64,000 nucleotides of DNA from Stutzerimonas stutzeri TS44 (GTDB lineage: Bacteria > Pseudomonadota > Gammaproteobacteria > Pseudomonadales > Pseudomonadaceae): assembly GCA_000263395.1 (NCBI GenBank), contig AJXE01000015.1:1-64000 (forward strand), given 5' to 3'. The position numbers and the translations under genes were made by a program. This document shows, one piece after another, positions 46,235 through 56,341 of the stretch. Position 1 is the first letter of the stretch, and the number at the start of each line of letters is the position of its first letter. The notes under the pieces are model-generated. The model saw nothing but the letters and a program-made list of their open reading frames with translations, was not told the origin of the DNA and searched no databases.

Positions 46235-48691
46235 ATGAAGAAACTCAGACTGGTGATGATCGGCAACGGCATGGCCGGCGTGCGAACCCTCGAGGAGCTG
46301 CTCAAGCTCACCCCCGAGCTCTACGACATCACGGTGTTCGGCGCCGAGCCGCACCCGAACTACAACCGCATCCTGCTCTCCCCGGTGCTGGCGGGCGAAC
46401 AGCAGTTCGAGGAGATCGTGCTCAACGAGCTGGACTGGTATGCGCAGAACGGCATCCGCCTGCTGCTCAATCGCAAGGTGGTGAAGATCGACCGCGCCAA
46501 ACGCCGGGTCATCGCCGATGACGGCAGCGAGGCCGAATACGACCGCCTGCTCATCGCTACCGGCTCCACCCCGTTCATCCTGCCGATTCCCGGCAACGAT
46601 CTCGCGGGCGTGATCGGCTACCGTGACATCGCCGACACCCAGGTGATGATGGACACCGCCAAAACGCATAAGCACGCGGTGGTCATCGGCGGCGGCCTGC
46701 TCGGCCTGGAAGCGGCCAACGGCCTCAAGCTGCGCGGCATGGACGTCACCGTGGTGCATATCGGCGACTGGCTGATGGAGCGCCAGCTGGACAAGACCGC
46801 CGGCACCCTGTTGCAGAACGCGCTGGAAAGTCGCGGGCTGAAGTTCCTGCTACCCAGGCAGACAGCGGCGCTGCTCGGCAATGACGAAGGCCGGGTCACG
46901 GCCGTGCGCTTCGCCGACGGCGAGGTGATTCCCGCCGACCTGGTGGTGATGGCCGCCGGCATCCGCCCCAGCAGCGAGCTGGCCGAACGGGCGGGCATCC
47001 CCTGCAACCGCGGCATCCTGGTCAACGACACCCTGCAGACCTACGACCCGCGCATCTACGCCGTCGGCGAATGCGCCAACCATCGCGGCATCGCCTACGG
47101 TCTGGTCGCGCCGCTGTTCGAACAGGCCAAGGTCTGCGCCAACCACCTGGCCATGCTCGGCTTTTCCCGCTATCTCGGCTCGGTGACCTCGACCAAGCTC
47201 AAGGTCACCGGTATCGACCTGTTCTCCGCCGGCGACTTCCTCGGCGGCGAAGGTACCGAGACCATCACCCTCTCCGACCCCATCGGCGGGGTCTACAAGA
47301 AGCTGGTGATCAGGGACGACGTGCTGGTCGGTGCCTGCCTCTACGGCGACACCGCCGATGGCGGCTGGTACTTCCGCCAGGTGCGCGAGGGGCAGAACGT
47401 CAGCCAGATCCGCGACCATCTGATGTTCGGCGAAGGCACGATCGGCGATGCCGGCCATCAGGGCCAGAACAAGGCCATGTCCATGCCCGACGACATGGAG
47501 GTCTGCGGCTGCAACGGCGTGTGCAAGGGCACCATCGTCAAGGCGATCCAGGAGCACGGGCTGTTCTCGGTGGACGAGGTGAAGAAGCACACCAAGGCCG
47601 CCAGTTCCTGCGGCTCCTGCGCCGGGCTGGTCGAGCAGATTCTGATCAACACCGTGGGCGGCGCGGCGGACGTCAAGCCGAAGAGCGAAAAGGCCATCTG
47701 CGGCTGCAGCGACCTCAACCACGGCCAGGTACGCAAGGCGATCCGCGAACACCACCTGACCAGCATCCCGGCGGCGATGGCCTTCATGGAATGGCGTACA
47801 CCGAACGGCTGCGCCACCTGCCGGCCGGCGCTGAACTACTACCTGATCTCCACCTGGCCGGGCGAGGCCAAGGACGACCCGCAGTCGCGCTTCATCAACG
47901 AGCGCGCCCACGCCAACATCCAGAAGGACGGCACCTATTCGGTCATTCCACGCATGTGGGGCGGCGTCACCAATGCCGCCGAGCTGCGGCGCATCGCCGA
48001 CGTGGCGGACAAGTACCAGGTGCCGATGGTCAAGGTCACCGGCGGCCAGCGCATCGACCTCTTGGGTATCAGGAAGGAAGACCTGCCCGGCGTCTGGCAG
48101 GACCTGGACATGCCCTCCGGCCACGCCTACGGCAAGTCCATCCGCACCGTGAAGACCTGCGTCGGCAGCGAGTTCTGCCGCTTCGGTACGCAGAACTCGA
48201 CGCAGATGGGCATCGATCTGGAACACGCGCTGTTCAACATGTGGTCGCCGCACAAGGTCAAGCTGGCGGTCTCCGGCTGCCCGCGCAACTGCGCCGAATC
48301 GGGCATCAAGGATGTGGGCATCATCGGCGTGGATTCGGGCTGGGAGCTGTACATCGGTGGCAACGGCGGCATCAAGACCGAGGCCGGTGAGTTCTTCGTC
48401 AAGGTCAGGACCGCCGAGGAAGTCATGCAATACAGCCTGGCGTTCCTCCAGCTCTACCGCGAGGAAGCCTTCTATCTCGAACGCACCGTGCACTACCTGC
48501 AGCGCGTCGGCATGGCTCACGTCAAGGCGGCCGTGCTGGACGACGCCGCGCGGCGCCAGGCATTGCACCAGCGCCTGCTGTTCGCGCTGTCCTTCGAGCA
48601 GGACCCGTGGCAGGAGCAGCTCGCCAAGCCGCAGTTGAAAAAGGAATACGCGCGCATCGCGGTCACGCAACTGGAATCCGAAACCGTCTGA
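46235..48691 (+). CDS. nirB: Assimilatory nitrite reductase large subunit
   Basis: 818 residues. Reduces nitrite to ammonium with NADH electrons. N-terminal FAD/NAD domain (residues 1-400; VMIGNGMAGV, VVIGGGLLGLEAANGL). Two BFD-like [2Fe-2S] segments follow (CGCNGVCKGTIVKAI near 424, and CGCSDLNHGQVRKAI). The C-terminal siroheme/[4Fe-4S] domain has TCVGSEFCRFGTQ and SGCPRNCAESGIKD. The chosen ATG follows the leader terminator and has GGAG; a longer in-frame reading would cross the terminator and is rejected. Forms an operon with nirD, nitrate reductase and cobA. Confidence 0.97.
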   Translation: MKKLRLVMIGNGMAGVRTLEELLKLTPELYDITVFGAEPHPNYNRILLSPVLAGEQQFEEIVLNELDWYAQNGIRLLLNRKVVKIDRAKRRVIADDGSEAEYDRLLIATGSTPFILPIPGNDLAGVIGYRDIADTQVMMDTAKTHKHAVVIGGGLLGLEAANGLKLRGMDVTVVHIGDWLMERQLDKTAGTLLQNALESRGLKFLLPRQTAALLGNDEGRVTAVRFADGEVIPADLVVMAAGIRPSSELAERAGIPCNRGILVNDTLQTYDPRIYAVGECANHRGIAYGLVAPLFEQAKVCANHLAMLGFSRYLGSVTSTKLKVTGIDLFSAGDFLGGEGTETITLSDPIGGVYKKLVIRDDVLVGACLYGDTADGGWYFRQVREGQNVSQIRDHLMFGEGTIGDAGHQGQNKAMSMPDDMEVCGCNGVCKGTIVKAIQEHGLFSVDEVKKHTKAASSCGSCAGLVEQILINTVGGAADVKPKSEKAICGCSDLNHGQVRKAIREHHLTSIPAAMAFMEWRTPNGCATCRPALNYYLISTWPGEAKDDPQSRFINERAHANIQKDGTYSVIPRMWGGVTNAAELRRIADVADKYQVPMVKVTGGQRIDLLGIRKEDLPGVWQDLDMPSGHAYGKSIRTVKTCVGSEFCRFGTQNSTQMGIDLEHALFNMWSPHKVKLAVSGCPRNCAESGIKDVGIIGVDSGWELYIGGNGGIKTEAGEFFVKVRTAEEVMQYSLAFLQLYREEAFYLERTVHYLQRVGMAHVKAAVLDDAARRQALHQRLLFALSFEQDPWQEQLAKPQLKKEYARIAVTQLESETV

Positions 48692-48712
48692 CAACCCGAC
48701 TGGAGAGACACC

Positions 48713-49042
48713 ATGAACTGGCTGGATATCTGCGCACTGGATGAGATCAACCCGCTTGGCTCACGCCTGGTCGCCGGCCCCAAGGGTGATATCGCGATCT
48801 TCCGCACCGCCGACGATCAGGTCTTCGCCCTCGACGACCGCTGCCCGCACAAGGGCGGGCCGCTGTCGCAGGGGATCGTCTACGGCAAGCAGGTCGCCTG
48901 CCCGCTGCACAATTGGCAGATCGATCTGGCCAGCGGCGAGGCGCTGGCACCCGACGTGGGTTGCGCACACCGCCACGAGGCGCGCGTGGAGAACGGCCGC
49001 GTGCTGCTGGCGCTGAATGCGCGCAAAGGCTGTGCCGCGTAG
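48713..49042 (+). CDS. nirD: Assimilatory nitrite reductase small subunit
   Basis: 109 residues. Rieske-fold partner of NirB. Unlike E. coli NirD, the Rieske cluster ligands are present: C-P-H in DRCPHKGGPL and C-P-L-H in ACPLHNWQID, so it probably carries a [2Fe-2S] centre. ATG with GGAGAG upstream, 21 bp after nirB. A hairpin-rich repeat separates it from the nitrate reductase gene. Confidence 0.95.
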   Translation: MNWLDICALDEINPLGSRLVAGPKGDIAIFRTADDQVFALDDRCPHKGGPLSQGIVYGKQVACPLHNWQIDLASGEALAPDVGCAHRHEARVENGRVLLALNARKGCAA

Positions 49043-49050
49043 ACCTGCCC

Positions 49051-49112
49051 GTAGGGTGGGCTTCAGCCCACCATTTATGCGGCATGGACCGGTGGGCTGA
49101 AGCCCACTCTAC
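49051..49112. repeat. REP-like inverted pair between nirD and nitrate reductase
   Basis: Two 22-nt units in inverted orientation (49051-49072 and 49091-49112) differ at one base. Each contains the palindrome GGTGGGCTTCAGCCCACC-like core and is itself a hairpin, with an 18-nt spacer. Both outer ends read GTAG. This has the form of a REP doublet (BIME). It sits inside an operon, so the RNA form could affect mRNA stability of nirBD. Confidence 0.8.
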
Positions 49113-49167
49113 GACAGCCGAGTCCATCCACGCCCTGACCCGACGATACTTTTCAGGAGACGATGCC

Positions 49168-51873
49168 ATGCGTATGACAACCGCCTCGACCTGCTGCTAC
49201 TGCGGCGTCGGCTGCGGCGTGCTGATCGAGCACGACGGCGAGCGCATCCTCGATGTGACCGGCGACCCCAGCCATCCGGCCAACCTCGGCAAGCTCTGCA
49301 GCAAGGGCTCGACCCTGCACCTGACCGGCGATCCCGCTGCCCGTGCGCGGTATCCCGAGCTGCGTCTGGGCAAGGGCCTGGCGCGCAGCCGCAGCGACTG
49401 GGACAGCGCGCTGGAGCATGCGGCCAACGTATTCGCCCAGACCATCCGCGAACACGGGCCGGACAGCGTGGCCTTCTACGTCTCCGGTCAGTTGCTGACC
49501 GAGGACTATTACGCCTTCAACAAGCTGGCGCGCGCCCTGGTGGGCACCAACAATATCGACAGCAACTCGCGGCTGTGCATGTCCTCGGCGGTGGTCGGCT
49601 ACAAGCGCAGCCTGGGCGCCGATGCCCCGCCCTGCTCCTACGAGGACATCGAGCAGGCCGACTGCCTGCTGATCGCCGGCAGCAACATGGCCTACGCGCA
49701 TCCGGTGCTGTTCCGCCGCCTGGAGGAAGCCAAGGCGAAGCGGCCGGAGATGACCATCATCGTCGTCGACCCGCGGCGCACCGACACCAGCGAGCTGGCC
49801 GATCTGCACCTGCCGATCGTGCCGGGCACCGATGTCGCGCTGTTCCACGGCCTGCTGCATATCCTCATGTGGGAAGGCTGGATCGACCGGCGCTTCATCG
49901 ATACCCATACCGAAGGCTTCGATGCGCTGAAAAGCCTGGTGCGCGATTACAGCCCGGCGATGGTCGCCGACCTCTGCGGCATCTCTGTAGATAATCTGCA
50001 GACCTGCGCACGGCTGATTGGCAGCGCCCCAGCCTTCCTCTCCCTGTGGTGCATGGGGCTGAATCAGTCAACCGCCGGCAGCGCGAAGAACAGCGCCCTG
50101 ATCAACCTGCACCTGGCCACCGGACAGATTGGCAAGCCGGGCGCCGGCCCCTTCTCGCTGACCGGCCAACCGAATGCCATGGGTGGCCGCGAAACCGGCA
50201 GCCTGGCCAACCTGCTACCCGGTCACCGCGACGCAACCGATGCCGAACACCGTGCCGAAGTCGCGGACTACTGGGGCGTCGAGCAACTGCCGGAGCAGCC
50301 TGGGCTGACCGCCATCGAGCTGTTCGAGGCGGTGCGCGCCGGCAAAATCAAGGCGCTGTGGATCGCCTGCACCAACCCGGCTCAGTCGCTGCCGGACCAG
50401 CAGAAAGTCCATGAAGCTCTGGCCACCTGCCCCTTCGTCGTGGTGCAGGAAGCCTTCTTCACCACTGAAACCTGCCGCCACGCCGACCTTCTGCTGCCGG
50501 CCGCGAGCTGGGGCGAGAAGGACGGCACGCTGACCAACTCCGAGCGCCGCATCAGCCACGTGCGCCGTGCGGTGCCGGCACCGGGCGAGGCCCGCGCGGA
50601 CTGGGCGATCACCTGCGATTTCGCCCGGCGTCTGGAAAGCCGCCTGCGCCCCGGCGAGCCGAGCCTGTTCGCCTTCGCCGACGCCGAGGCGCTGTTCGAG
50701 GAATACAAGGCGCTCACCGCCGGCCGCGATCTGGACTACAGCGGCCTGAGCTATGCACTGATCGACACCCTCGGTCCGCAGCAATGGCCGTTCCCGCCGG
50801 GCAGCGAACAGGGCACCGCGCGGCTGTACGACGACGGTGTGTTCCCCACTGCCAATGGCCGCGCGCGCTTCATCGCCGAGCACTACCAGGCGCCGAAGGA
50901 GCAGCGCGAGGCGCGCTATCCGCTGACCCTCAATACCGGCCGGCTGCGTGATCAGTGGCACGGCATGAGCCGCACCGGCACTGCGGCGCGGCTGTTCGGC
51001 CATGTCGAGGAAGCACTGCTCGGCATGAACGCCGAGGACATGCGCCGCCGGCGTCTGCTGGATGGCCAGCTGGTGCAGGTGAAGAGCCGGCGCGGCAGCC
51101 TGATCCTGCCTGTGCAGAAGGACAACAGCCTGCGCGCGGGCCAGGCGTTCCTGCCGATGCACTGGGGCGATCGCTTCCTCAAGGGGCTGGGCAGCAATGT
51201 GCTGACCCTGGCCAGCGTCGACCCGCTGTCCAGGCAACCGGAACTCAAGCATGCCGGCATCGAAGTCGAGCCAGTCGAGCTGTCCTGGCAGTTCTTCGCC
51301 CTGGTCGAGGGCGATGTGCAGCGACGCTTCGAGGCACTGCGGCCGCTGCTGGAAAGCTTCGATTACGCCAGCTTCGGCCTCGGCGGTCGCGAGCGCCCGG
51401 CCCTGCTGATCCGCGCCGCGCGCCCGGCACCACCCGCGGCGGGAGAGCTGGACGCCATCGACCGCCTGCTCGGCCTCGACGACGGCCCGGTGCTGGCCTA
51501 CGACGACCCGCGCCGCGCGGTCGGCAAACGCGTGCGCATCGAGGACGGCCGCATCGCCGCCCTGCGCCTGGCCGGCGAGACCGCGGCGCGTCAGTGGCTG
51601 CGCGGACTCTGGGAAAACGGCAGCGCCGACGCCGAACTGCGCCGCTGGCTGCTGGCCCCGTTCAGCGCACCGCCGGGCAATACCACCGTGAAGGCCGACC
51701 GCACGCTGTGCAATTGCCTGAACGTCAGCCAGGGTGCGATCTGCGCCGGCATCGAGCGCGGCCTCGACCTGGCCGGCCTCAAGCAGGAACTGGGTTGTGG
51801 CACCAGCTGCGGCTCCTGCGTGCCCGAACTCAAGCGCCTGCTGGCCCGCCAGCCGGAACGCGCACTTTCCTGA
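49168..51873 (+). CDS. Assimilatory nitrate reductase, molybdopterin catalytic subunit
   Basis: 901 residues. Reduces nitrate to nitrite in the cytoplasm. N-terminal [4Fe-4S] ligands C9, C12, C16 and C44 (STCCYCGVGCGV to KLCSKG), then the bis-MGD core (NSNSRLCMSS-like segment with a Cys in the Mo-ligand region; GRETGSLANLLPGHR; VVQEAFFTTETCRHADLLLPA) and the MGD-binding C-terminal domain (LNTGRLRDQWHGMSRTG). An extra C-terminal BFD-like [2Fe-2S] domain ends the protein (CNCLNVS, CGTSCGSCVPEL). It matches the NasA/NarB type. Needs MobA-made cofactor (mobA at 13989). Confidence 0.95.
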   Translation: MRMTTASTCCYCGVGCGVLIEHDGERILDVTGDPSHPANLGKLCSKGSTLHLTGDPAARARYPELRLGKGLARSRSDWDSALEHAANVFAQTIREHGPDSVAFYVSGQLLTEDYYAFNKLARALVGTNNIDSNSRLCMSSAVVGYKRSLGADAPPCSYEDIEQADCLLIAGSNMAYAHPVLFRRLEEAKAKRPEMTIIVVDPRRTDTSELADLHLPIVPGTDVALFHGLLHILMWEGWIDRRFIDTHTEGFDALKSLVRDYSPAMVADLCGISVDNLQTCARLIGSAPAFLSLWCMGLNQSTAGSAKNSALINLHLATGQIGKPGAGPFSLTGQPNAMGGRETGSLANLLPGHRDATDAEHRAEVADYWGVEQLPEQPGLTAIELFEAVRAGKIKALWIACTNPAQSLPDQQKVHEALATCPFVVVQEAFFTTETCRHADLLLPAASWGEKDGTLTNSERRISHVRRAVPAPGEARADWAITCDFARRLESRLRPGEPSLFAFADAEALFEEYKALTAGRDLDYSGLSYALIDTLGPQQWPFPPGSEQGTARLYDDGVFPTANGRARFIAEHYQAPKEQREARYPLTLNTGRLRDQWHGMSRTGTAARLFGHVEEALLGMNAEDMRRRRLLDGQLVQVKSRRGSLILPVQKDNSLRAGQAFLPMHWGDRFLKGLGSNVLTLASVDPLSRQPELKHAGIEVEPVELSWQFFALVEGDVQRRFEALRPLLESFDYASFGLGGRERPALLIRAARPAPPAAGELDAIDRLLGLDDGPVLAYDDPRRAVGKRVRIEDGRIAALRLAGETAARQWLRGLWENGSADAELRRWLLAPFSAPPGNTTVKADRTLCNCLNVSQGAICAGIERGLDLAGLKQELGCGTSCGSCVPELKRLLARQPERALS

Positions 51874-51898
51874 TACCGACCAAGACGAGGATTACCCC

Positions 51899-52645
51899 AT
51901 GAGCGCAAAAGTCTGGCTGGTAGGCGCCGGCCCCGGCGATCCGGAACTGTTGACCCTCAAGGCGGTACGCGCACTGGGCGAGGCGCAGGTGGTGATGATC
52001 GACGACCTGGTCAATCCCGCCGTACTGGAACACTGCCCCGCCGCCCGGGTGATCCCGGTGGGCAAGCGCGGCGGCTGCCGCTCGACACCGCAGGCCTTCA
52101 TCCATCGACTGATGCTGCGCTACGCTCGCCAGGGCAAATGCGTGGTGCGCCTCAAGGGTGGCGATCCGTGCATCTTCGGCCGTGGCGGCGAAGAAGCCGC
52201 ATGGCTCTCGGCCCGCGGCATCGAGGTAGAGCTGGTCAACGGCATCACCGCGGGCCTGGCCGGCGCCACCCAGTGCGGCATCTCGCTGACGCGGCGCGGC
52301 GTCGCCCGCGGCGTCACCCTGGTCACGGCGCACACCCAGGACGACAGCCATCCCGAATGGCAGGCACTGGCGCGCAGCGGCACCACGCTGGTGGTGTACA
52401 TGGGCGTCGGCAAGCTGGAGCAGGTGCAAACCGGGTTGCTGGACGGTGGCCTGGACGCCGCCACACCCGTGGCGATGATCGAGAACGCATCGCTGCCGCA
52501 GCAGCGCGAATGCCGCTCCAATCTTGTCAGCATGTGTCGCGACGCCCAGAGTTTCGGCCTGCGCAGCCCGGCGATCCTGGTGATTGGCGAGGTCGCCGCG
52601 GAAGGTTGGTACGGCGTCCTTTCCGGCATCGCGCATCGCGCCTGA
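51899..52645 (+). CDS. cobA: Uroporphyrinogen-III C-methyltransferase
   Basis: 248 residues, single-domain SUMT. Methylates uroporphyrinogen III at C2 and C7 to precorrin-2, the siroheme precursor needed by NirB. Signature segments: VGAGPGDPELLTLKA near the N-terminus and GGDPCIFGRGGEE, then GITAGLAGA. It starts 26 bp after the nitrate reductase stop and closes the nas operon. Confidence 0.95.
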   Translation: MSAKVWLVGAGPGDPELLTLKAVRALGEAQVVMIDDLVNPAVLEHCPAARVIPVGKRGGCRSTPQAFIHRLMLRYARQGKCVVRLKGGDPCIFGRGGEEAAWLSARGIEVELVNGITAGLAGATQCGISLTRRGVARGVTLVTAHTQDDSHPEWQALARSGTTLVVYMGVGKLEQVQTGLLDGGLDAATPVAMIENASLPQQRECRSNLVSMCRDAQSFGLRSPAILVIGEVAAEGWYGVLSGIAHRA

Positions 52646-52901
52646 GCATTATCGCCCGACTGATTGAAACACCCGAACCACAGGCTATTCAGGCCGGGCG
52701 CAGGCCGCTGCGAGTGATGCCAAACCGCCGCCTTTTCATTGATGAAATCAATTAAACCTTAAGGAAATCTCAATAAGTTTCATACAGAAACATGTACTTA
52801 ATTTTTGCATACGCATAGAATGCCCGGCCATTAGGAGTTGCGACGCATGGTCGCTGTCGCAAGCTGGACTTATTCAAGCCGTTCCGTTAAAGGGGCCCGG
52901 C
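52646..52901. promoter_or_regulatory. Upstream region of the nuo operon
   Basis: AT-rich from about 52735 to 52825. It contains the 15-bp palindrome ATTGATGAAATCAAT (52738-52752) and a possible -10 TAGAAT (52816-52821) with no good -35. The nuoA SD region is AAAGGGG at 52889. The nuo promoter is very probably in this segment, but its exact boxes are not certain. Confidence 0.45.
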
Positions 52902-53309
52902 ATGCCTGATGTAGCTCTGTCCCATAACTGGGGCTTCGCGGTATTTCTTCTTGGTGTCATCGCTCTGTGCGCCTTCATGCTCGGCGCCTCCAGCCTGCTG
53001 GGCAGCAAAGCCTGGGGCCGGGCCAAGAACGAACCCTTCGAATCCGGCATCGTCCCCACTGGCAGCGCTCGCCTGCGACTCTCCGCAAAATTCTATCTGG
53101 TCGCGATGCTCTTCGTGATCTTCGACGTTGAAGCCCTCTATCTCTTTGCCTGGGCCGTATCGGTACGCGAAAGCGGCTGGGCGGGCCTCATTGAAGCTAC
53201 CGTATTCATAGCAATTCTGTTGGCAGGTCTTGTCTACCTTTGGCGGGTCGGGGCGCTCGATTGGGCACCCGCGAGCCGTCGCGAGCGACAGGCGAAGCTA
53301 AAACAATGA
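52902..53309 (+). CDS. nuoA: NADH-quinone oxidoreductase subunit A
   Basis: 135 residues with three membrane segments (about 12-34, 66-86 and 97-115). Membrane-arm subunit of complex I. Conserved segments are [14 protein letters not shown]-like [24 protein letters not shown]. First gene of the nuo operon; nuoB begins 10 bp later. Confidence 0.97.
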   Translation: MPDVALSHNWGFAVFLLGVIALCAFMLGASSLLGSKAWGRAKNEPFESGIVPTGSARLRLSAKFYLVAMLFVIFDVEALYLFAWAVSVRESGWAGLIEATVFIAILLAGLVYLWRVGALDWAPASRRERQAKLKQ

Positions 53310-53319
53310 GGCTCTTCGC

Positions 53320-53994
53320 ATGCAATACAAACTTACCCGGATCGATCCGGATGCGGTCAACGACCGTTATCCGATCGGCCAGCAGGAGACGGTTGCCGAC
53401 CCGCTAGAAGGACAAGTCCATCGCAACATCTACATGGGCAAACTGGAAGACGTGCTGAGCAATGCGGTCAACTGGGGGCGTAAAAATTCCCTATGGCCGT
53501 ACAACTTCGGCCTGTCCTGCTGCTACGTGGAGATGACGACTGCCTTCACCGCACCCCATGACATCGCCCGCTTCGGTGCCGAAGTGATTCGCGCATCACC
53601 GCGTCAGGCGGATTTCATGGTCGTCGCCGGCACCTGCTTCATCAAGATGGCGCCGATCATCCAGCGTCTCTACGAACAAATGCTCGAGCCCAAGTGGGTC
53701 ATCTCGATGGGCTCGTGCGCCAATTCCGGTGGTATGTACGACATCTACTCGGTTGTCCAGGGGGTCGACAAGTTCCTCCCCGTGGACGTCTACATACCCG
53801 GCTGCCCGCCTCGCCCCGAGGCGTTCCTGCAAGGTTTGCAACTGCTGCAGGACTCCATCGGCAAGGAGCGTCGCCCGCTGTCCTGGGTCGTCGGCGATCA
53901 AGGCATCTATCGTGCCGAAATGCCTTCGCAGAAAGAACAGCGACGCGAACAGCGTATTCAGGTCATCAACCTGCGCAGCCCCGACGACGTGTGA
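53320..53994 (+). CDS. nuoB: NADH-quinone oxidoreductase subunit B
   Basis: 224 residues. Carries the N2 [4Fe-4S] cluster next to quinone: ligands in [15 protein letters not shown] and [10 protein letters not shown], with [11 protein letters not shown]. Peripheral-arm subunit. A hairpin (GCCTTCCC/GGGAAGGC, 54005-54024) lies in the 69-bp gap to nuoCD and may affect local mRNA processing. Confidence 0.97.
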   Translation: MQYKLTRIDPDAVNDRYPIGQQETVADPLEGQVHRNIYMGKLEDVLSNAVNWGRKNSLWPYNFGLSCCYVEMTTAFTAPHDIARFGAEVIRASPRQADFMVVAGTCFIKMAPIIQRLYEQMLEPKWVISMGSCANSGGMYDIYSVVQGVDKFLPVDVYIPGCPPRPEAFLQGLQLLQDSIGKERRPLSWVVGDQGIYRAEMPSQKEQRREQRIQVINLRSPDDV

Positions 53995-54063
53995 TCCAGC
54001 ATCTGCCTTCCCTCACGGGAAGGCCTGCTCACACCCCAACGTTGACCGAAAGCGACCGAGATC
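53995..54063 (+). other. nuoB-nuoCD intercistronic hairpin region
   Basis: Perfect 8-bp hairpin GCCTTCCC/GGGAAGGC with loop TCAC at 54005-54024. No T run follows, so it is more likely an mRNA processing or stability element than a terminator. Confidence 0.5.
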
Positions 54064-55845
54064 ATGACTGCAGACAGCGCTCTGTACATCCCGCCCTACA
54101 AGGCTGACGACCAGACTATCGTCGTCGAACTGAATGCGCGCTTTGGCGCCAACCTCTTTACCGTGCAACCCACGCGGACCGGCATGCCGGTGCTGTGGGT
54201 GCCGCGCGAGCGTCTGATCGAGGTGCTGAGCTTCCTGCGCCAGGTACGCAAACCCTACGTGATGCTCTACGACCTGCACGGTGTCGACGAGCGCCTGCGC
54301 ACTCAGCGCCAGGGTCTGCCCGCCGCGGACTTCAGCGTCTTCTATCATCTGATGTCGCTGGAGCGTAACAGCGACGTGATGATCAAGGTCGCCCTGTCGG
54401 AAAAGGACCTCAGCCTGCCGACCGCTACCGGCGTCTGGCCGAATGCCAACTGGTACGAGCGCGAAGTCTGGGACATGTATGGCATCGACTTCACCGGCCA
54501 TCCGCGTCTGGCACGCATGCTCATGCCGCCAACCTGGGAAGGCCATCCGCTGCGCAAGGACTACCCGGCGCGCGCAACCGAGTTCGATCCCTACAGCCTG
54601 AATGCGGCCAAGCAGGACCTGGAGCAGGAGGCTCTGCGCTTCAAGCCCGAGGACTGGGGCATGAAGCGCAGCGGCCCGCACGAGGACTACATGTTCCTCA
54701 ACCTCGGCCCGAACCACCCCTCGGCGCACGGCGCGTTCCGCATCATCCTGCAGCTCGATGGCGAGGAAATCATCGATTGCGTACCGGAGATCGGTTATCA
54801 CCATCGCGGTGCCGAGAAGATGGCCGAGCGCCAGAGCTGGCACAGCTTCATCCCCTATACCGACCGCATCGACTACCTCGGCGGGGTGATGAACAACCTG
54901 CCCTACGTGCTGGCAGTCGAGAAGCTCGCCGGCATCCAGGTACCGGACCGCGTGGATTTCATCCGCGTGATGATGGCCGAGTTCTTCCGCATCCAGAACC
55001 ACCTGCTCTACCTCGGCACCTATATTCAGGACGTCGGCGCCATGACGCCGGTGTTCTTCACCTTCACCGACCGCCAGCGCGCCTATCAGGTGATCGAAGC
55101 CATCACCGGTTTCCGCATGCACCCGGCCTGGTACCGCATCGGCGGCGTAGCGCATGACCTGCCGCGCGGCTGGGACAAGCTGGTGCGCGAGTTCCTCGAC
55201 TGGATGCCCAAGCGCCTGGTCGAGTATGAAAAGGCCGCGCTGAAGAACAGCATCCTGATCGGCCGCACCAAGGGCGTTGCCGCCTACAACACCAAGGAAG
55301 CCCTGGAGTGGGGCACCACCGGCGCCGGCCTGCGCGCCACCGGCTGTGACTTCGACATCCGCAAGGCGCGGCCCTACTCGGGCTATCAGCACTTCGAGTT
55401 CGAGGTGCCGCTGGCGGTCAACGGCGACGCCTACGACCGCTGCCTGGTGAAGATGGGCGAGATGCGCGAAAGCCTGCGCATCATCGAGCAGTGCCTGAAG
55501 CACATGCCCGAAGGGCCTTACAAGGCGGATCACCCGCTGACCACGCCGCCGCCGAAGGAACGTACGCTGCAGCACATCGAGACCATGATCACGCACTTCC
55601 TGCAGGTGTCGTGGGGTCCGGTGATGCCGGCCAACGAGAGCTTCCAGATGATCGAGGCGACCAAGGGCATCAACAGCTATTACCTGACCAGCGACGGCAG
55701 CACCATGAGCTACCGCACGCGCATTCGCACGCCCAGCTTCCCGCACCTGCAGCAAATACCGGCCGTGATTCGCGGCAGCATGGTCGCGGACCTCATCGCC
55801 TATCTGGGCAGCATCGATTTCGTCATGGCCGACGTGGACCGCTGA
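54064..55845 (+). CDS. nuoC: NADH-quinone oxidoreductase subunit C/D (fused)
   Basis: 593 residues. NuoC (about residues 1-185; [19 protein letters not shown]) is fused to NuoD (from about 200; [33 protein letters not shown]), as in enterobacteria and pseudomonads. These subunits form the quinone-site part of the peripheral arm. The C-terminus DVDR is the conserved NuoD end. It starts with ATG and nuoE begins 1 bp after the stop. Confidence 0.97.
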   Translation: MTADSALYIPPYKADDQTIVVELNARFGANLFTVQPTRTGMPVLWVPRERLIEVLSFLRQVRKPYVMLYDLHGVDERLRTQRQGLPAADFSVFYHLMSLERNSDVMIKVALSEKDLSLPTATGVWPNANWYEREVWDMYGIDFTGHPRLARMLMPPTWEGHPLRKDYPARATEFDPYSLNAAKQDLEQEALRFKPEDWGMKRSGPHEDYMFLNLGPNHPSAHGAFRIILQLDGEEIIDCVPEIGYHHRGAEKMAERQSWHSFIPYTDRIDYLGGVMNNLPYVLAVEKLAGIQVPDRVDFIRVMMAEFFRIQNHLLYLGTYIQDVGAMTPVFFTFTDRQRAYQVIEAITGFRMHPAWYRIGGVAHDLPRGWDKLVREFLDWMPKRLVEYEKAALKNSILIGRTKGVAAYNTKEALEWGTTGAGLRATGCDFDIRKARPYSGYQHFEFEVPLAVNGDAYDRCLVKMGEMRESLRIIEQCLKHMPEGPYKADHPLTTPPPKERTLQHIETMITHFLQVSWGPVMPANESFQMIEATKGINSYYLTSDGSTMSYRTRIRTPSFPHLQQIPAVIRGSMVADLIAYLGSIDFVMADVDR

Positions 55846-55846
55846 T

Positions 55847-56341
55847 ATGAGCACGCTTATCCAGACTGACCGTTTCGCCCTCAGCGCAGCCGAGCGCTCG
55901 GCCATCGAGCATGAGATGCATCACTACGAAGACCCGCGCGCGGCGTCCATCGAAGCCCTGAAGATCGTGCAGAAGGCCCGTGGCTGGGTGCCGGACGGCG
56001 CGGCCGATGCCATCGGCGAACTGCTCGGCATTCCGGCCAGCGACGTCGAAGGCGTGGCCACCTTCTATAGCCAAATCTTCCGCCAGCCGGTGGGCCGCCA
56101 CATCATCCGCGTCTGCGACAGCATGACCTGCTTCATCGGCGGCCACGAATCGATCCTCGACACGCTGCAGAGCCAGCTGAGTATCGCACCGGGGCAAACC
56201 ACCGCCGACGGTCGCTTCACTCTCATCCCGGTGTGCTGCCTGGGCAACTGCGACAAGGCGCCGGCACTGATGATCGACGACGACACCTTCGGCGACGTGC
56301 GCAGCGAAGGCGTCGCCGCCCTGCTGGAGGCCTATCCATGA
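55847..56341 (+). CDS. nuoE: NADH-quinone oxidoreductase subunit E
   Basis: 164 residues. Thioredoxin-like subunit of the NADH-oxidising module with the N1a [2Fe-2S] cluster: C-x4-C in [10 protein letters not shown] and C-x3-C in [13 protein letters not shown]. Its stop overlaps the nuoF ATG by 4 bp. Confidence 0.97.
   Translation: MSTLIQTDRFALSAAERSAIEHEMHHYEDPRAASIEALKIVQKARGWVPDGAADAIGELLGIPASDVEGVATFYSQIFRQPVGRHIIRVCDSMTCFIGGHESILDTLQSQLSIAPGQTTADGRFTLIPVCCLGNCDKAPALMIDDDTFGDVRSEGVAALLEAYP

Noticed and set aside
46850..48694. 614-codon minus-strand open frame across nirB
   Set aside because: Antisense shadow of nirB in high-GC DNA; Asp/Val/His-rich low-information translation, no SD, and nirB motifs are intact on the other strand.
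52738..52752. ANR/FNR box for the nuo operon
   Set aside because: The palindrome has a 3-nt centre rather than the required 4-nt centre between TTGAT and ATCAA, so it was not called as an ANR site.
54013..55905. 630-codon minus-strand open frame across nuoCD
   Set aside because: Shadow frame of nuoCD; no domain content and the coding strand is unambiguous.
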